A stretch of 64,000 nucleotides of DNA from CBDDCX01 sp965226925 (lineage in GTDB: Bacteria; Gemmatimonadota; Gemmatimonadetes; Longimicrobiales; Gaopeijiaceae), in contig CBDDEN010000011.1 of NCBI GenBank assembly GCA_965226925.1, positions 682,001-746,000 of the forward strand, written 5' to 3'. The translations under genes were made by a program, and so were the position numbers. The first letter of the stretch is position 1. The number at the start of each line of letters is the position of its first letter. The notes under the pieces are model-generated. The model made no database searches. It was not told where the DNA came from and saw only the letters and a program-made list of their open reading frames with translations. Positions 17,995-26,803 of this stretch are shown in pieces.

Positions 17995-19095
17995 ATGAAT
18001 ACACCTGTGTTCAACACTCGAAACTCCGACGGAATCGCGCTTCCGCTGGCGGTCTTCCTCATCACGATGCTGACGATCACGGTTACCGCTTCGTTCATGG
18101 TGGTCTCGTCCGAGAGCCGCTTCGTCGACAACTCCAGGGACGAGGTCCGAGCCTTCGGGATCGCCCAGTCCGGCCTGGAGCTGTTCTTGGTGTCGCGCGA
18201 CTCGCTCGGCTTCACCAGCTCTCCGCCTGCGGTCAAAGAATCGATCCAGGTGACGCTTCCGGGGGGCCTCGCCCAGGTGGTTCTCCAGCGGGTACGGCCG
18301 AGCGTCGGAGGTTCGCCCGGGATCTACCTCGTACGCTCCCGAGGCGTGAGCACGGATCCCGAGCTTCCCGACGTGCCCCAGGCGGAACGTACCGTGGCGC
18401 AGTTCGCCCGGTGGAGCACCGCGACGCTGGACGTGGGGGCCGCCGTGACGGCGCTGACCGGCTTCCACAAGAACGGAGGCTCCGGCACGATGGACGGGGT
18501 GGACCAGTGCGGCGTAGAGACGGATGTGGCCGGGATGGCCGTGCCCACCACCCCCGGATACACACAGAGTGGTGGCAGCAGCGTGCCCACCGGCTCCCCC
18601 CCCATCGAAGACATGGGAACCGTCTCCGACTTCTCCGACTCGATCTCCATCGACTGGGCCGGCATCGTCGCCGGCACGGCTCTCACCCCCGACATCGTCA
18701 TCCCCGGGGGGTCGTGGCCCTCGTTCTCGGATCCGAACTACTGGCCGCTCATCCTGGTCACGGGGAACTTCGCCCTGCCGGGCAGCGGCCGTGGCACACT
18801 CATGGTGACGGGCGACCTGACCATGAACGACAGCAATACCTGGGAGGGCATCATTCTGGCCGGCGGGATGACGACCGGAAACGGCGACATCGGCATAGCA
18901 GGGGCACTCGTAACCGGACTCAACGTGAAGCTCGGTGCCAACCCCGACTCGATCGCCGCCGCCATGGGCACGAACGCGATCGGCAATGGAACCAAGCTCA
19001 TCTACTACAACTCCTGTCACATCGCGAACGCGCTCAAGGCCTTCGAAGGGCTGGCGATATTCTCCAACGCCTGGGCTGACAACTGGGCCATGTAG
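17995..19095 (+). CDS. PilX-like pilus assembly protein, copy 1
   Basis: 366 residues. The N-terminus (NSDG-IALPLAVFLITMLTIT) resembles the PilX group, where the residue at +5 is not always Glu and the helix is followed by FMVVSSESRFVDNSRDEVRAFGIAQSGLE. The long ectodomain is rich in Gly, Ser and Thr and includes a repeated sheet-like C-terminus (GDLTMNDSNTWEGIILAGG). It is the fourth gene of the pilus series and is nearly identical to the following gene. Confidence 0.7.
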   Translation: MNTPVFNTRNSDGIALPLAVFLITMLTITVTASFMVVSSESRFVDNSRDEVRAFGIAQSGLELFLVSRDSLGFTSSPPAVKESIQVTLPGGLAQVVLQRVRPSVGGSPGIYLVRSRGVSTDPELPDVPQAERTVAQFARWSTATLDVGAAVTALTGFHKNGGSGTMDGVDQCGVETDVAGMAVPTTPGYTQSGGSSVPTGSPPIEDMGTVSDFSDSISIDWAGIVAGTALTPDIVIPGGSWPSFSDPNYWPLILVTGNFALPGSGRGTLMVTGDLTMNDSNTWEGIILAGGMTTGNGDIGIAGALVTGLNVKLGANPDSIAAAMGTNAIGNGTKLIYYNSCHIANALKAFEGLAIFSNAWADNWAM

Positions 19096-19109
19096 GGCTC
19101 ACCGGCAAC

Positions 19110-20216
19110 TTGACCATGAGAACTGCCATGACGAACGCACGAGACTCCGACGGAATCGCGCTGCCGATGGCGGTCTTCCTCATCACGATGCTGACGATCA
19201 CGGTTACCGCCTCGTTCATGGTGGTCTCGTCCGAGAGCCGCTTCGTCGACAACGCCAGGGACGAAGTCCGAGCCTTCGGGATCGCACAGTCCGGCCTGGA
19301 GTTGTTCCTGGTTTCGCGCGACTCGCTCGGCTTCACCAGCTCTCCGCCTGCGGTCAAAGAATCGATCCAGGTGACGCTTCAGGGGGGCGTCGCCCAGGTG
19401 GTTCTCCAGCGGATACGGCCCAGCGTAGGAGGCTCACCCTCACTCTACGTCGTACGCTCACGAGGCGTGAGCACGGATCCCGAGCTTCCCGACGTGCCCC
19501 AGGCGGCACGTACCGTAGCGCAGTTCGCCCGTTGGAGCACCGCGACGCTGGACGTGGGGGCCGCCGTGTCCGCCCTCACCGGATTCCATAAAAACGGAGG
19601 CTCCGGCACGATCGACGGTGCGGACCAGTGCGGCGTAGAGACGGATCTGGCCGGGATGGCCGTGCCCACCACGCCCGGATACACGCAGAGCGGGGGCAGC
19701 AGCGTGCCCACCGGGTCGCCGCCCACCGAAGACATGGGAACCGTCTCCGACTTTTCCGACTCGGTCTCCATCGACTGGGCCGGAATCGTCGCCGGCACGG
19801 CTCTCACCCCCGACATCGTCATTCCCGGGGGGTCGTGGCCCTCGTTCTCGGACCCGAACTACTGGCCGGTAATCCTGGTGACGGGCAGCTTCACGCTACC
19901 GGGCGACGGGCGCGGTACGCTCATCGTGACGGGTGACCTGACCATGAGCGGTAACAAGGACTGGGAAGGCATCATTGTGACGGGCGGGATGACGACCGGA
20001 AACGGCAATATCGGCATAGCGGGGGCGCTCGTAACCGGCCTCAACGTCAAGCTCGGTGCCAACCCCGACTCGATCGCGGCCGCCATGGGCACCAACGCCA
20101 TCGGCAACGGAACCAAGCGCATCTACTACAACTCCTGTCATATCGCGAACGCGCTCGAGGCCTTAGGTGGGCTGGCGACCTTCCCCAACGCCTGGGCGGA
20201 CAACTGGCCCATGTAG
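19110..20216 (+). CDS. PilX-like pilus assembly protein, copy 2
   Basis: 368 residues, aligning end to end with the previous gene with only scattered substitutions, roughly one in ten by eye, and a slightly longer leader. Differences are spread over the ectodomain (for example MSGNKDWEGIIVTGG against MNDSNTWEGIILAGG) and include the last residues. Both copies are intact, with the same length and cysteines, so both may be functional. The gene ends 64 bases before the convergent antiporter gene; no clear terminator hairpin is visible. Confidence 0.7.
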   Translation: MTMRTAMTNARDSDGIALPMAVFLITMLTITVTASFMVVSSESRFVDNARDEVRAFGIAQSGLELFLVSRDSLGFTSSPPAVKESIQVTLQGGVAQVVLQRIRPSVGGSPSLYVVRSRGVSTDPELPDVPQAARTVAQFARWSTATLDVGAAVSALTGFHKNGGSGTIDGADQCGVETDLAGMAVPTTPGYTQSGGSSVPTGSPPTEDMGTVSDFSDSVSIDWAGIVAGTALTPDIVIPGGSWPSFSDPNYWPVILVTGSFTLPGDGRGTLIVTGDLTMSGNKDWEGIIVTGGMTTGNGNIGIAGALVTGLNVKLGANPDSIAAAMGTNAIGNGTKRIYYNSCHIANALEALGGLATFPNAWADNWPM

Positions 20217-20279
20217 CGTCGCTGGACGGACCGCGTGGTCAAACGCCGTCACGCCGACTAGGGGGCCGCCGCCGACCGA

Positions 20280-21602
20280 CTAGACGGCGCCCGCGCTCGG
20301 TTCCGCCGAGAGCCTGCGAGCCACAAATCCCACGGTCATTCCTTGGACGACGATGGAGAACACCACCACGATGTAGGTCACACCGACCAAGAGGTCCCGG
20401 GTGGGGCCCTTCGGAAGTGAGAGGGCTAACGCGACGGAAACGCCCCCACAGAGGCCTGACCAGGTGAGGATCTTCACCGCGTGGGGGCTGAACGGCACGA
20501 AGCGTCTCAGCACGCTCACGAAGATCCCCACGCTGGTCCAGCGGGCCACCAGCACCAGAGGCACCATGGCCACGCCCGCCACGAGCAAGAGGGGATGGAA
20601 GTCCAGGACCAAGACCTCCAACCCGATCATGACGAAGAGGACTGCGTTCAGGAGCTCGTCCACCAACTCCCAGAACGAATCGAGGTGCTCCACCACCTCC
20701 GGGCTCATAGCGAAGCTGCGCCCGTGGTTACCGATGAGGAGTCCGGCCACGACCATGGCCAACGGTCCTGAGACGTGGAGGGCCTGGGCCAGGCCATAAC
20801 CCCCGGTGACAATGGCCAGCGTCAGGAGAATTTCTACCTGGTAGTTGTCCACCCGAGCCAACATGTGGTAGACGATCCATCCCACGGCTCCCCCGAAGAG
20901 CAACCCCCCGCCAACCTCCATCACGACGAGCCTGACGATATCGGGCAACCCCTCGTCGAGCGCCGCGCCGTCCACCAACGGCAGGGCTCCGTGGCCCTGG
21001 CCACCCGTGGCCAACTCCAGGAGCAGGATGAAGAGGACGACCCCTACGCCGTCATTGAAAAGGGACTCGCCAGAGATCTTCACCCGGAGCGAGTCGGGCA
21101 CCTCGGCCTTCCGCAGGATCGCCCCTACCGCGATCGGATCTGTAGGAGATATGAGCGCGCCCAAGAGGAAACAGTAGATCGCCGGGATCTCCAGTCCCAG
21201 CATGCCGAAGAGCAGCAGGGCGCCAACCCCTACCAGCGCAGTGGACAGGAGGACCCCTCCCGTGGCCAACACCGCGATGGCCAGCTTCTTCTCGCGGAGG
21301 TCGTTCAGGTTCAGGTGCAACGCACCGGCGAACAGGAGAGCGCCCAACATCCCGTGGAGGAGGGTCACGCTGAAGTCCATCTCTTCGAGAACACCGGCGA
21401 GCACCCGTGAAGCACCCCAGCCGACTCCTTCAAGACCCACAAGGGCAAGGGAGAAGAGCATCGAAGTCACCATGACCCCGATGGTCGCGGGGAGCCGGAC
21501 ATATCGATGGTTCACCCACGCCAGACAGGCCGTCAGGCTGATGAGGCCTGAGAAAAGCTCGAAGGTGTCTATTGGCACGCTCCCGGGTCGGACATCGTCC
21601 AT
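20280..21602 (-). CDS. Sodium/proton antiporter, CPA1 (NhaP) family
   Basis: 440 residues and about 12 membrane helices. CPA1 hallmarks are GALISPTDPIAVGAILRK and ISGESLFNDGVGVVLF, the latter with the ion-binding Asp. The protein exchanges cytoplasmic sodium or potassium for protons at the inner membrane. It lacks the long cytoplasmic tail of some CPA1 proteins. It is transcribed towards the pilus genes and divergently from the dipeptidase gene. Confidence 0.9.
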   Translation of the reverse strand: MDDVRPGSVPIDTFELFSGLISLTACLAWVNHRYVRLPATIGVMVTSMLFSLALVGLEGVGWGASRVLAGVLEEMDFSVTLLHGMLGALLFAGALHLNLNDLREKKLAIAVLATGGVLLSTALVGVGALLLFGMLGLEIPAIYCFLLGALISPTDPIAVGAILRKAEVPDSLRVKISGESLFNDGVGVVLFILLLELATGGQGHGALPLVDGAALDEGLPDIVRLVVMEVGGGLLFGGAVGWIVYHMLARVDNYQVEILLTLAIVTGGYGLAQALHVSGPLAMVVAGLLIGNHGRSFAMSPEVVEHLDSFWELVDELLNAVLFVMIGLEVLVLDFHPLLLVAGVAMVPLVLVARWTSVGIFVSVLRRFVPFSPHAVKILTWSGLCGGVSVALALSLPKGPTRDLLVGVTYIVVVFSIVVQGMTVGFVARRLSAEPSAGAV

Positions 21603-21711
21603 CGCGACTCGATGATCCCAAGTCGCCTAAAGCTCGGCCTTCCCTCGTCCGGGTCAATGGACCAGTCCAGGACGCCTTGCCCCCCACCGCGACAGCACCG
21701 AGCATTGCGTC

Positions 21712-22713
21712 ATGAACAAGATCATGATCTTGCTTTGCTCGCTCGCAGCGTGCACCGGCGGGGACACCTCGAGTGTCCCACTCACTCAAGCACCCCCGGC
21801 ACCCCCAGAGTCGTGGCGGCCACTCGTCGGCGAGTATGCCGAGGGCCCTGACACCGTCTCCGTGCTCGAGGAGGACGGCGACCTGATCCTGCTGTTCTGG
21901 CCAGGCGAGAGGATTCGGCTCTCGGCCCTGGAGGACGGCAGCTTCGAGACGAACTCGAACGCATCGGTTGTGTTCGAGAGGCGTGACGACCGGATCGGGG
22001 CTCTCGACGTGAATGGACGGGCGTTCCGTCGGCTGTCCTTGGGCGCGGAGGACGGAGGCACGTTCCGCATTACACCGATCCGGGCCGCTGGGGACCTTCT
22101 GGAGGAAGCGCTGAGCGCTTCGCCTCCTTTGGAGGAGGGGGAGTTCCTGGCCTCAGACCTCGTGGAGCTGGTAACACTCGACCCGACCATCCGGTTGGAC
22201 GTTCGCTATGCGACCACAAACAACTTCATGGGCGAAGTCTTCTACTCCGAGCCCAGAGCGTTCCTGCAGCGTCCGGCCGCGGAAGCGCTGGCGCGAGCCA
22301 ACCGTTGGCTCGGTGAGCGGGGCTACGGCCTTCTCGTTCACGACGGATATCGACCGTGGTACGTGACGAAGATGTTCTGGGACGCAACGCCCGAAGAGCT
22401 AAGGATCTTCGTCGCGAACCCGGCCAACGGCTCCCGGCACAATCGAGGCTGCGCCGTCGACCTCACGCTCTACGACCTGGAAACGCTGACCCCGGTGACG
22501 ATGACGGGGGGATATGACGAAATGTCCCCCCGCTCGTTCCCGGACTACCCCGGGGGCACGGCCCGCCAGCGCTGGCACCGCCAATTGCTCCGGAAAGCCA
22601 TGGAGGCGCAAGGATTCACGGTCTATGAGGCGGAGTGGTGGCACTTCGACTACAAAGACTGGCGGCGCTACACGATCGGCAACCACCGGTTCGAGGAGTT
22701 CGGCGCCCCCTAG
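21712..22713 (+). CDS. D-alanyl-D-alanine dipeptidase-like (VanX/DdpX family) lipoprotein
   Basis: 333 residues. A lipoprotein signal (MNKIMILLCSLAAC) is followed by an extra N-terminal domain of about 100 residues that I do not recognise, then the peptidase M15D domain. Zinc ligands and catalytic residues appear in SRHNRGCAVD and EWWHFDY; LVHDGYRPWYV carries the conserved arginine. VanX-type enzymes cut D-Ala-D-Ala, which recycles cell-wall dipeptides in the periplasm; resistance is not implied without vanHA neighbours, and none are present. Confidence 0.85.
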   Translation: MNKIMILLCSLAACTGGDTSSVPLTQAPPAPPESWRPLVGEYAEGPDTVSVLEEDGDLILLFWPGERIRLSALEDGSFETNSNASVVFERRDDRIGALDVNGRAFRRLSLGAEDGGTFRITPIRAAGDLLEEALSASPPLEEGEFLASDLVELVTLDPTIRLDVRYATTNNFMGEVFYSEPRAFLQRPAAEALARANRWLGERGYGLLVHDGYRPWYVTKMFWDATPEELRIFVANPANGSRHNRGCAVDLTLYDLETLTPVTMTGGYDEMSPRSFPDYPGGTARQRWHRQLLRKAMEAQGFTVYEAEWWHFDYKDWRRYTIGNHRFEEFGAP

Positions 22714-22902
22714 TTCCGCGTCGGTCCGCCGGCCACCCGATGCACCCCCGGGGGCCCGCACTCCTGCCCGGCCCAACGCTTCTTGGGCCACTCGGCGCAC
22801 CGATCTACCGTAGCAACCGCCCGAGCCAGGGCGTCGATCGTGCCCAGCCGGACAGATCGTGGCCGGCGGATGTGACTCCAGAACACGGGCCCGAGGAAAG
22901 AC

Positions 22903-23280
22903 ATGTCGAGAATCGCCAAAGCGCTATCGCTGGCCCTGACACCACTGCTCGCGGTGCTCCTGCCTGTGACCGCCAGCGCTCAGGAGTTCCAAAAGGGTGA
23001 CGACGGCGGCTTCATCGTGCCCGCGAACGCCGAAACGTTGTTCTACTCGGGGTCGATCAACTACGCCTACGCGGAGGGCTGCTCCAGGGAGCAGCGCGGT
23101 GGTCCGGGGTGCGAGGCCGGCGACATGGAGGCCCAGGGTACGGCCATACTCGAGGGCTTCAAGACCCGTCTCGAAGCTCGCGGGTGGTCGCTTCACAACG
23201 TCGTACGGATGAACGTCTACGGCGTGGCCGGAGAAGACGGCACCATGGATACCGCCGGGTTCAACCGGGTGGTCGACTAG
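22903..23280 (+). CDS. Exported RidA-family protein, C-terminally truncated
   Basis: 125 residues. A signal peptide ending in ASAQ precedes a RidA/YjgF-like fold (ETLFYSGSINYAYAEG, then VVRMNVYGVAGEDG). The reading stops with a TAG after FNRVVD, before the last strand and the arginine-containing segment that completes the trimer active site in this family. No continuation is found in another frame before feoB begins. It is therefore probably a truncated gene. A GAGGAAAG ribosome site supports the start. Confidence 0.6.
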   Translation: MSRIAKALSLALTPLLAVLLPVTASAQEFQKGDDGGFIVPANAETLFYSGSINYAYAEGCSREQRGGPGCEAGDMEAQGTAILEGFKTRLEARGWSLHNVVRMNVYGVAGEDGTMDTAGFNRVVD

Positions 23281-23309
23281 AGGCCTAGCGCAGGTCGCCG
23301 GGGCAGAGG

Positions 23310-25538
23310 TCAGGCCACGAGCCTCCAGACCTGAGCTACCAAGAAGCACGTCACGAAGCCCATGACGAGAGGCAGGAACGTCGCCACCGTGGTCCACTTC
23401 GCGCTACCCGTCTCTCGGTAGATGGTATAGATCGTGGTCGAGCAGGGGTTGTGAAGCAGGCTGAACAACATCAGGCAGACGGCGGTGAGCAGCGTCCAAC
23501 CTCCCGCCCGTAGGATCTCTCCCATTGCCGTCACCGAGTCCAACTCGAACATGACCCCGGCACCGTCGCCGACGCCCGAGAGGCCCGCCGCCAACACCGT
23601 GAGCATGAGCACCGTGGGAATCACGATCTCGTTGGCCGGAATCGCGACCACGAAGGCCAGCAGAATGACCCCGTTCAAGCCGAAGAGCATGCCCACCGGA
23701 TTCATCCAGTCGATCAGGTGCGCCGCGATGCTCACGCCCCCGACGGTGATGTTGGAGACCAGCCAGATGACGGCACCGGCCGGCAAGGCAAACACGACCG
23801 CCCTCCAGAGGACGATGAGCGTGCGGTCGATGATCGACGTATAGAGCGTCTGGAGGATCCGTGGCGGCCGATACGGTGGCAACTCCAGACTGAACGTACT
23901 CGCCTCGCCCTGGAGCACCGTGCTGGAGAGAAGCCAAGACGCCAAGAACATCATCAGGATCCCTAGTAGCGCGATCCCGACGACCGCGCTGGCCGACACG
24001 AGCCCGGCCAGGTGCGGCGGGGCGAGGGCTCCGATGAAGAGGGTCGCGATGAGGATCTGGGTGGGCCAGCGCCCGTTACAGAGAGAGAAGTTGTTGGTGA
24101 TGATGGCGATGAGCCGCTCACGCGGGCTGTCGATGATACGGGTCGCCACCACCCCGGCCGCGTTGCATCCGAACCCCATGCTCATGGTCAACGCCTGCTT
24201 CCCGTGCGCCCCGACCTTGCGGAACATGCCGTCCAGGTTGAACGCGACTCGGGGCAGGTAACCGAAGTCCTCCAGTAGGGTGAAGAGCGGAAAGAAGATA
24301 GCCATAGGCGGCAGCATGACCGCAATCACCCACGCCGTCGCAAGATAGACCCCGTCGAACAGGAATCCGCTGAGCCACCACGGCATACCGACGGCCCCCC
24401 CCGCCGAGGTGAGCCACCGGTGCCCGTTGTCGACCAGCAGAGTGGCGAGCATCCCCGACGGCACGTTGGCTCCGGCGATGGTAATCCAGAACACCACGGC
24501 CAGCATGAGCAGCATCATCGGAAAGCCGAGCACGCGGCTCGTGAGTATCCTGTCCAACGTCCGGTCCAAATCGAATCCGGCCCGCTTGAGGCCACGCGCC
24601 TGCGACTTGGCCGCGATCTCCTGCGCCACCTCGTAGAGTTGATGGGACAGCGCGTCATGAAAGTCGTGCGGGAGATCCCATCGTAGAGCCGAAGCATGGC
24701 TCAGCACGGCAAGCCGGGTCTCGAGTCCGGCCGCATCGGGAGGCAGATCCTCCGAGTCGGAGTCGGACATGAGCAGGCCCAACTCTCCTGATCGCACGGC
24801 CTCTTCGACGGCCTCGTCGGCGTTGAGCAAGCGGAGGGCAACCCACCGAGCATTGGGAAGCTCCGGAAAAGCCGCCTCCAGCTCGCCGACCAAGTCCATG
24901 ACGGCCGTTTCAACCGCATCCTGATGGGCCTCGATACGGAAGGGACGGGTGGGGGTCTTCCCGCTCGCGACGTCCACGGCGACGGCGATCAACTCATCGA
25001 CTCCGTCGCCTTGCCTCGCCGAGGTGCCGACGACCGGCACTCCGAGCTCTTTCTCGAGGCGATCCAGATCGATCGCGATGCCGTGTCGCCTGGCTTCGTC
25101 CATAAGGTTGACGCACACCACGACACGGTCGGTGATCTCGAAGATCTGCAACGCCAGGTTGAGGTTACGCTCGAGGCGTGTGGCGTCGACGACGACGACC
25201 GTCACGTCCGGGCGCCCGAAGAGAATGAAGTCGCGGGCCACCTCCTCGTCTGAGCTTCCCGCCTGGAGGGAATAGGTCCCGGGAAGGTCCACTACCTTCA
25301 CCCGAGACTCCTCGTGTAGAAAGGCTCCCTCGGCCCGAACGACCGTCTTGCCCGGCCAGTTACCCGTGTGTTGCCTGAGCCCCGTGAGCGCGTTGAAGAC
25401 GGTGGTCTTCCCGGTGTTCGGGTTGCCTGCGAGAGCGACCAGGTAGTCCCACCGGTCGGGGCTCAGGCCCAGGCGGACCAGGCTTTCGGTGCGATGCTGT
25501 GCGCAGCTCCCGCACCCGTCGAGAGCGAGGGTCGCCAT
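23310..25538 (-). CDS. feoB: Ferrous iron transporter FeoB
   Basis: 742 residues. The N-terminal G domain carries GNPNTGKTT (G1), DLPGTYSL (G3) and NLMDE (G4), followed by a GDI-like helical region and the membrane core with two Gate motifs (LEDFGYLPRVAF, and GCNAAGVVATR nearby). It imports Fe(II) across the inner membrane. The ORF begins MATLALDGCGSC, whose cysteines are typical of some FeoB N-termini. It starts one base after the stop of the DtxR-FeoA gene, so the two are translationally coupled. Confidence 0.95.
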   Translation of the reverse strand: MATLALDGCGSCAQHRTESLVRLGLSPDRWDYLVALAGNPNTGKTTVFNALTGLRQHTGNWPGKTVVRAEGAFLHEESRVKVVDLPGTYSLQAGSSDEEVARDFILFGRPDVTVVVVDATRLERNLNLALQIFEITDRVVVCVNLMDEARRHGIAIDLDRLEKELGVPVVGTSARQGDGVDELIAVAVDVASGKTPTRPFRIEAHQDAVETAVMDLVGELEAAFPELPNARWVALRLLNADEAVEEAVRSGELGLLMSDSDSEDLPPDAAGLETRLAVLSHASALRWDLPHDFHDALSHQLYEVAQEIAAKSQARGLKRAGFDLDRTLDRILTSRVLGFPMMLLMLAVVFWITIAGANVPSGMLATLLVDNGHRWLTSAGGAVGMPWWLSGFLFDGVYLATAWVIAVMLPPMAIFFPLFTLLEDFGYLPRVAFNLDGMFRKVGAHGKQALTMSMGFGCNAAGVVATRIIDSPRERLIAIITNNFSLCNGRWPTQILIATLFIGALAPPHLAGLVSASAVVGIALLGILMMFLASWLLSSTVLQGEASTFSLELPPYRPPRILQTLYTSIIDRTLIVLWRAVVFALPAGAVIWLVSNITVGGVSIAAHLIDWMNPVGMLFGLNGVILLAFVVAIPANEIVIPTVLMLTVLAAGLSGVGDGAGVMFELDSVTAMGEILRAGGWTLLTAVCLMLFSLLHNPCSTTIYTIYRETGSAKWTTVATFLPLVMGFVTCFLVAQVWRLVA

Positions 25539-25539
25539 C

Positions 25540-26601
25540 TCAGACTGCCACCGGCTCGGGAACCCCGACGCCGACGGGTTCGACCTCGACCCACGACGCC
25601 TGCTCTTCCCTGAGTGCGATCAAGGCCCCACGAATCCGATAGGCCATCGGGTCACCGCCGGCACTCTCCAGTTCCGCGAGGATCTCCGTCCCGGGCACGA
25701 TCCCCAAATCCAGAAGTCTACGACGTTGAGGCCCCTGGCAACGAGCCGTGATCCCGATCACTCGCGCCGACTCGCCCGGTTCGAGATCGGCCAACGTCGC
25801 GGTCGCCTCATGTACCGACTCGCCCTCGACCAGCGAGCGCACCGTGACGTTACCCGCCACGATGTGGGGCAGCGTCAGTTCCTCGCCTCGCACGTCTATG
25901 CGTACCTCCTCGCGGTCTCTCCCGATCACGGTGAAGCGAAGGTGCGGCGCCAGCCCGATGGCCGCGATGCGTTCGAAGATCTCCGGTGGCTCGTCCTCGA
26001 GGTGGGTGATCATGACCTGGGCGACGGGCTCGACCGTGCTCAGTGCCACGCCTTCGGAAGGCGGCATGTCGCCCGCAACCGTTGGAATCGGGTCGCCGTG
26101 CGGATCGTACCGAGGGTGTCCGAGGCGGGCCGCCAGAGCCTCGGCTTCATCGGACGTGACTCGGTGTTCGGCTTCCTCGGCCGATGCGTGCCAGTCCTCC
26201 GGCCGAACCCCGGTGCGATCCGCCAGATAGCGTTCCCACAGCCGGTGCGTTCGGAGAATGCGAATCGCATAGTCCCGGCCGTCGGGCGTGAGCTCCGGCG
26301 CCCCGTCGTGCATTTCCGCCAATGCCCGTTCGGTCAGTCGCTGGACCGTTCGAGCGGCGACGATCCGCGACACTTCGAGGATCCCCGCCAAGCTCTCGAT
26401 CGACGCGCGACGGCCGCGGTACTCCAGGTCGTACAGATGCTTGAGCGCGTCTTCCACGCGGACTCGCTCGGAAGACGAGGCGAGCCTGCGAACCACGGCG
26501 ACGAGTCCTCGCTTCGGCCAGAAGCAGATGGCGAGCACCAGCGAACCCATGGCGAAAGCCAGCAGCGCCACACCCGGATCCACCATCACTGCATTCTCCA
26601 T
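25540..26601 (-). CDS. Membrane-anchored DtxR/MntR-type regulator fused to FeoA domains
   Basis: 353 residues from the ATG at 26601 (AGAGGG nine bases upstream); a TTG at 26664 overlaps the operator and is less likely. Order: one transmembrane helix near the N-terminus (PGVALLAFAMGSLVLAICF), a winged-helix DNA-binding domain (IESLAGILEVSRIVAARTVQRL), the DtxR dimerisation/metal domain (LRTHRLWERYLADRTGV, HASAEEAEHRVT), and two FeoA/SH3-like domains, the last clearly FeoA (RRRLLDLGIVPGTEIL). It should sense Fe or Mn and control the feo operon, and the last domain may also act as the FeoA partner of FeoB. An N-terminal membrane anchor is unusual for this family. Confidence 0.82.
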   Translation of the reverse strand: MENAVMVDPGVALLAFAMGSLVLAICFWPKRGLVAVVRRLASSSERVRVEDALKHLYDLEYRGRRASIESLAGILEVSRIVAARTVQRLTERALAEMHDGAPELTPDGRDYAIRILRTHRLWERYLADRTGVRPEDWHASAEEAEHRVTSDEAEALAARLGHPRYDPHGDPIPTVAGDMPPSEGVALSTVEPVAQVMITHLEDEPPEIFERIAAIGLAPHLRFTVIGRDREEVRIDVRGEELTLPHIVAGNVTVRSLVEGESVHEATATLADLEPGESARVIGITARCQGPQRRRLLDLGIVPGTEILAELESAGGDPMAYRIRGALIALREEQASWVEVEPVGVGVPEPVAV

Positions 26602-26653
26602 TCGGCCATGCCCTCTGGAACTGGAACACTTCCCTTCGACCTCGATTCGACAT

Positions 26654-26673
26654 AATTTAGGCAAGCCTAAATT
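26654..26673. promoter_or_regulatory. Putative DtxR/MntR-type operator, perfect palindrome
   Basis: AATTTAGGC-AA-GCCTAAATT: a 20-bp palindrome with perfect 9-bp arms and a 2-base centre. The TTAGGC...GCCTAA core resembles boxes of the DtxR/IdeR/MntR group. It lies in the divergent control region, 53 bases before the regulator-feoB operon and 130 before the metal ATPase, in an AT-rich island within GC-rich DNA. It is the likely autoregulatory site of the adjacent DtxR-type protein and may serve both directions. Confidence 0.75.
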
Positions 26674-26803
26674 TATTGTCCAGTCCCCACAACGTCGTTA
26701 CTCTCTCGCCGACACCGACGATCGACCCGCACAGGATCGGATGGATGCCCCACTCCAACAGACGACCGACCCCTCGCCGCCTCGTCGCCCCGGTGCGTAG
26801 CCC

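Larger units (their letters stand above)
17995..20216 (+). repeat. Tandem duplication of a 1.1-kb pilus gene
   Basis: Two direct copies of the PilX-like gene stand head to tail with a 14-base gap. The start regions (GGAATCGCGCT, then GCGGTCTTCCTCATCACG) and long interior runs are identical at DNA level, with scattered synonymous and some non-synonymous differences. The duplication is old enough to have diverged but recent enough to be obvious. It gives a ready substrate for recombination. Confidence 0.85.

Noticed and set aside
21712..22713. VanX-like gene as part of a vancomycin-resistance cluster
   Set aside because: No vanH, vanA or VanRS-like genes nearby; cell-wall dipeptide recycling is the simpler reading.
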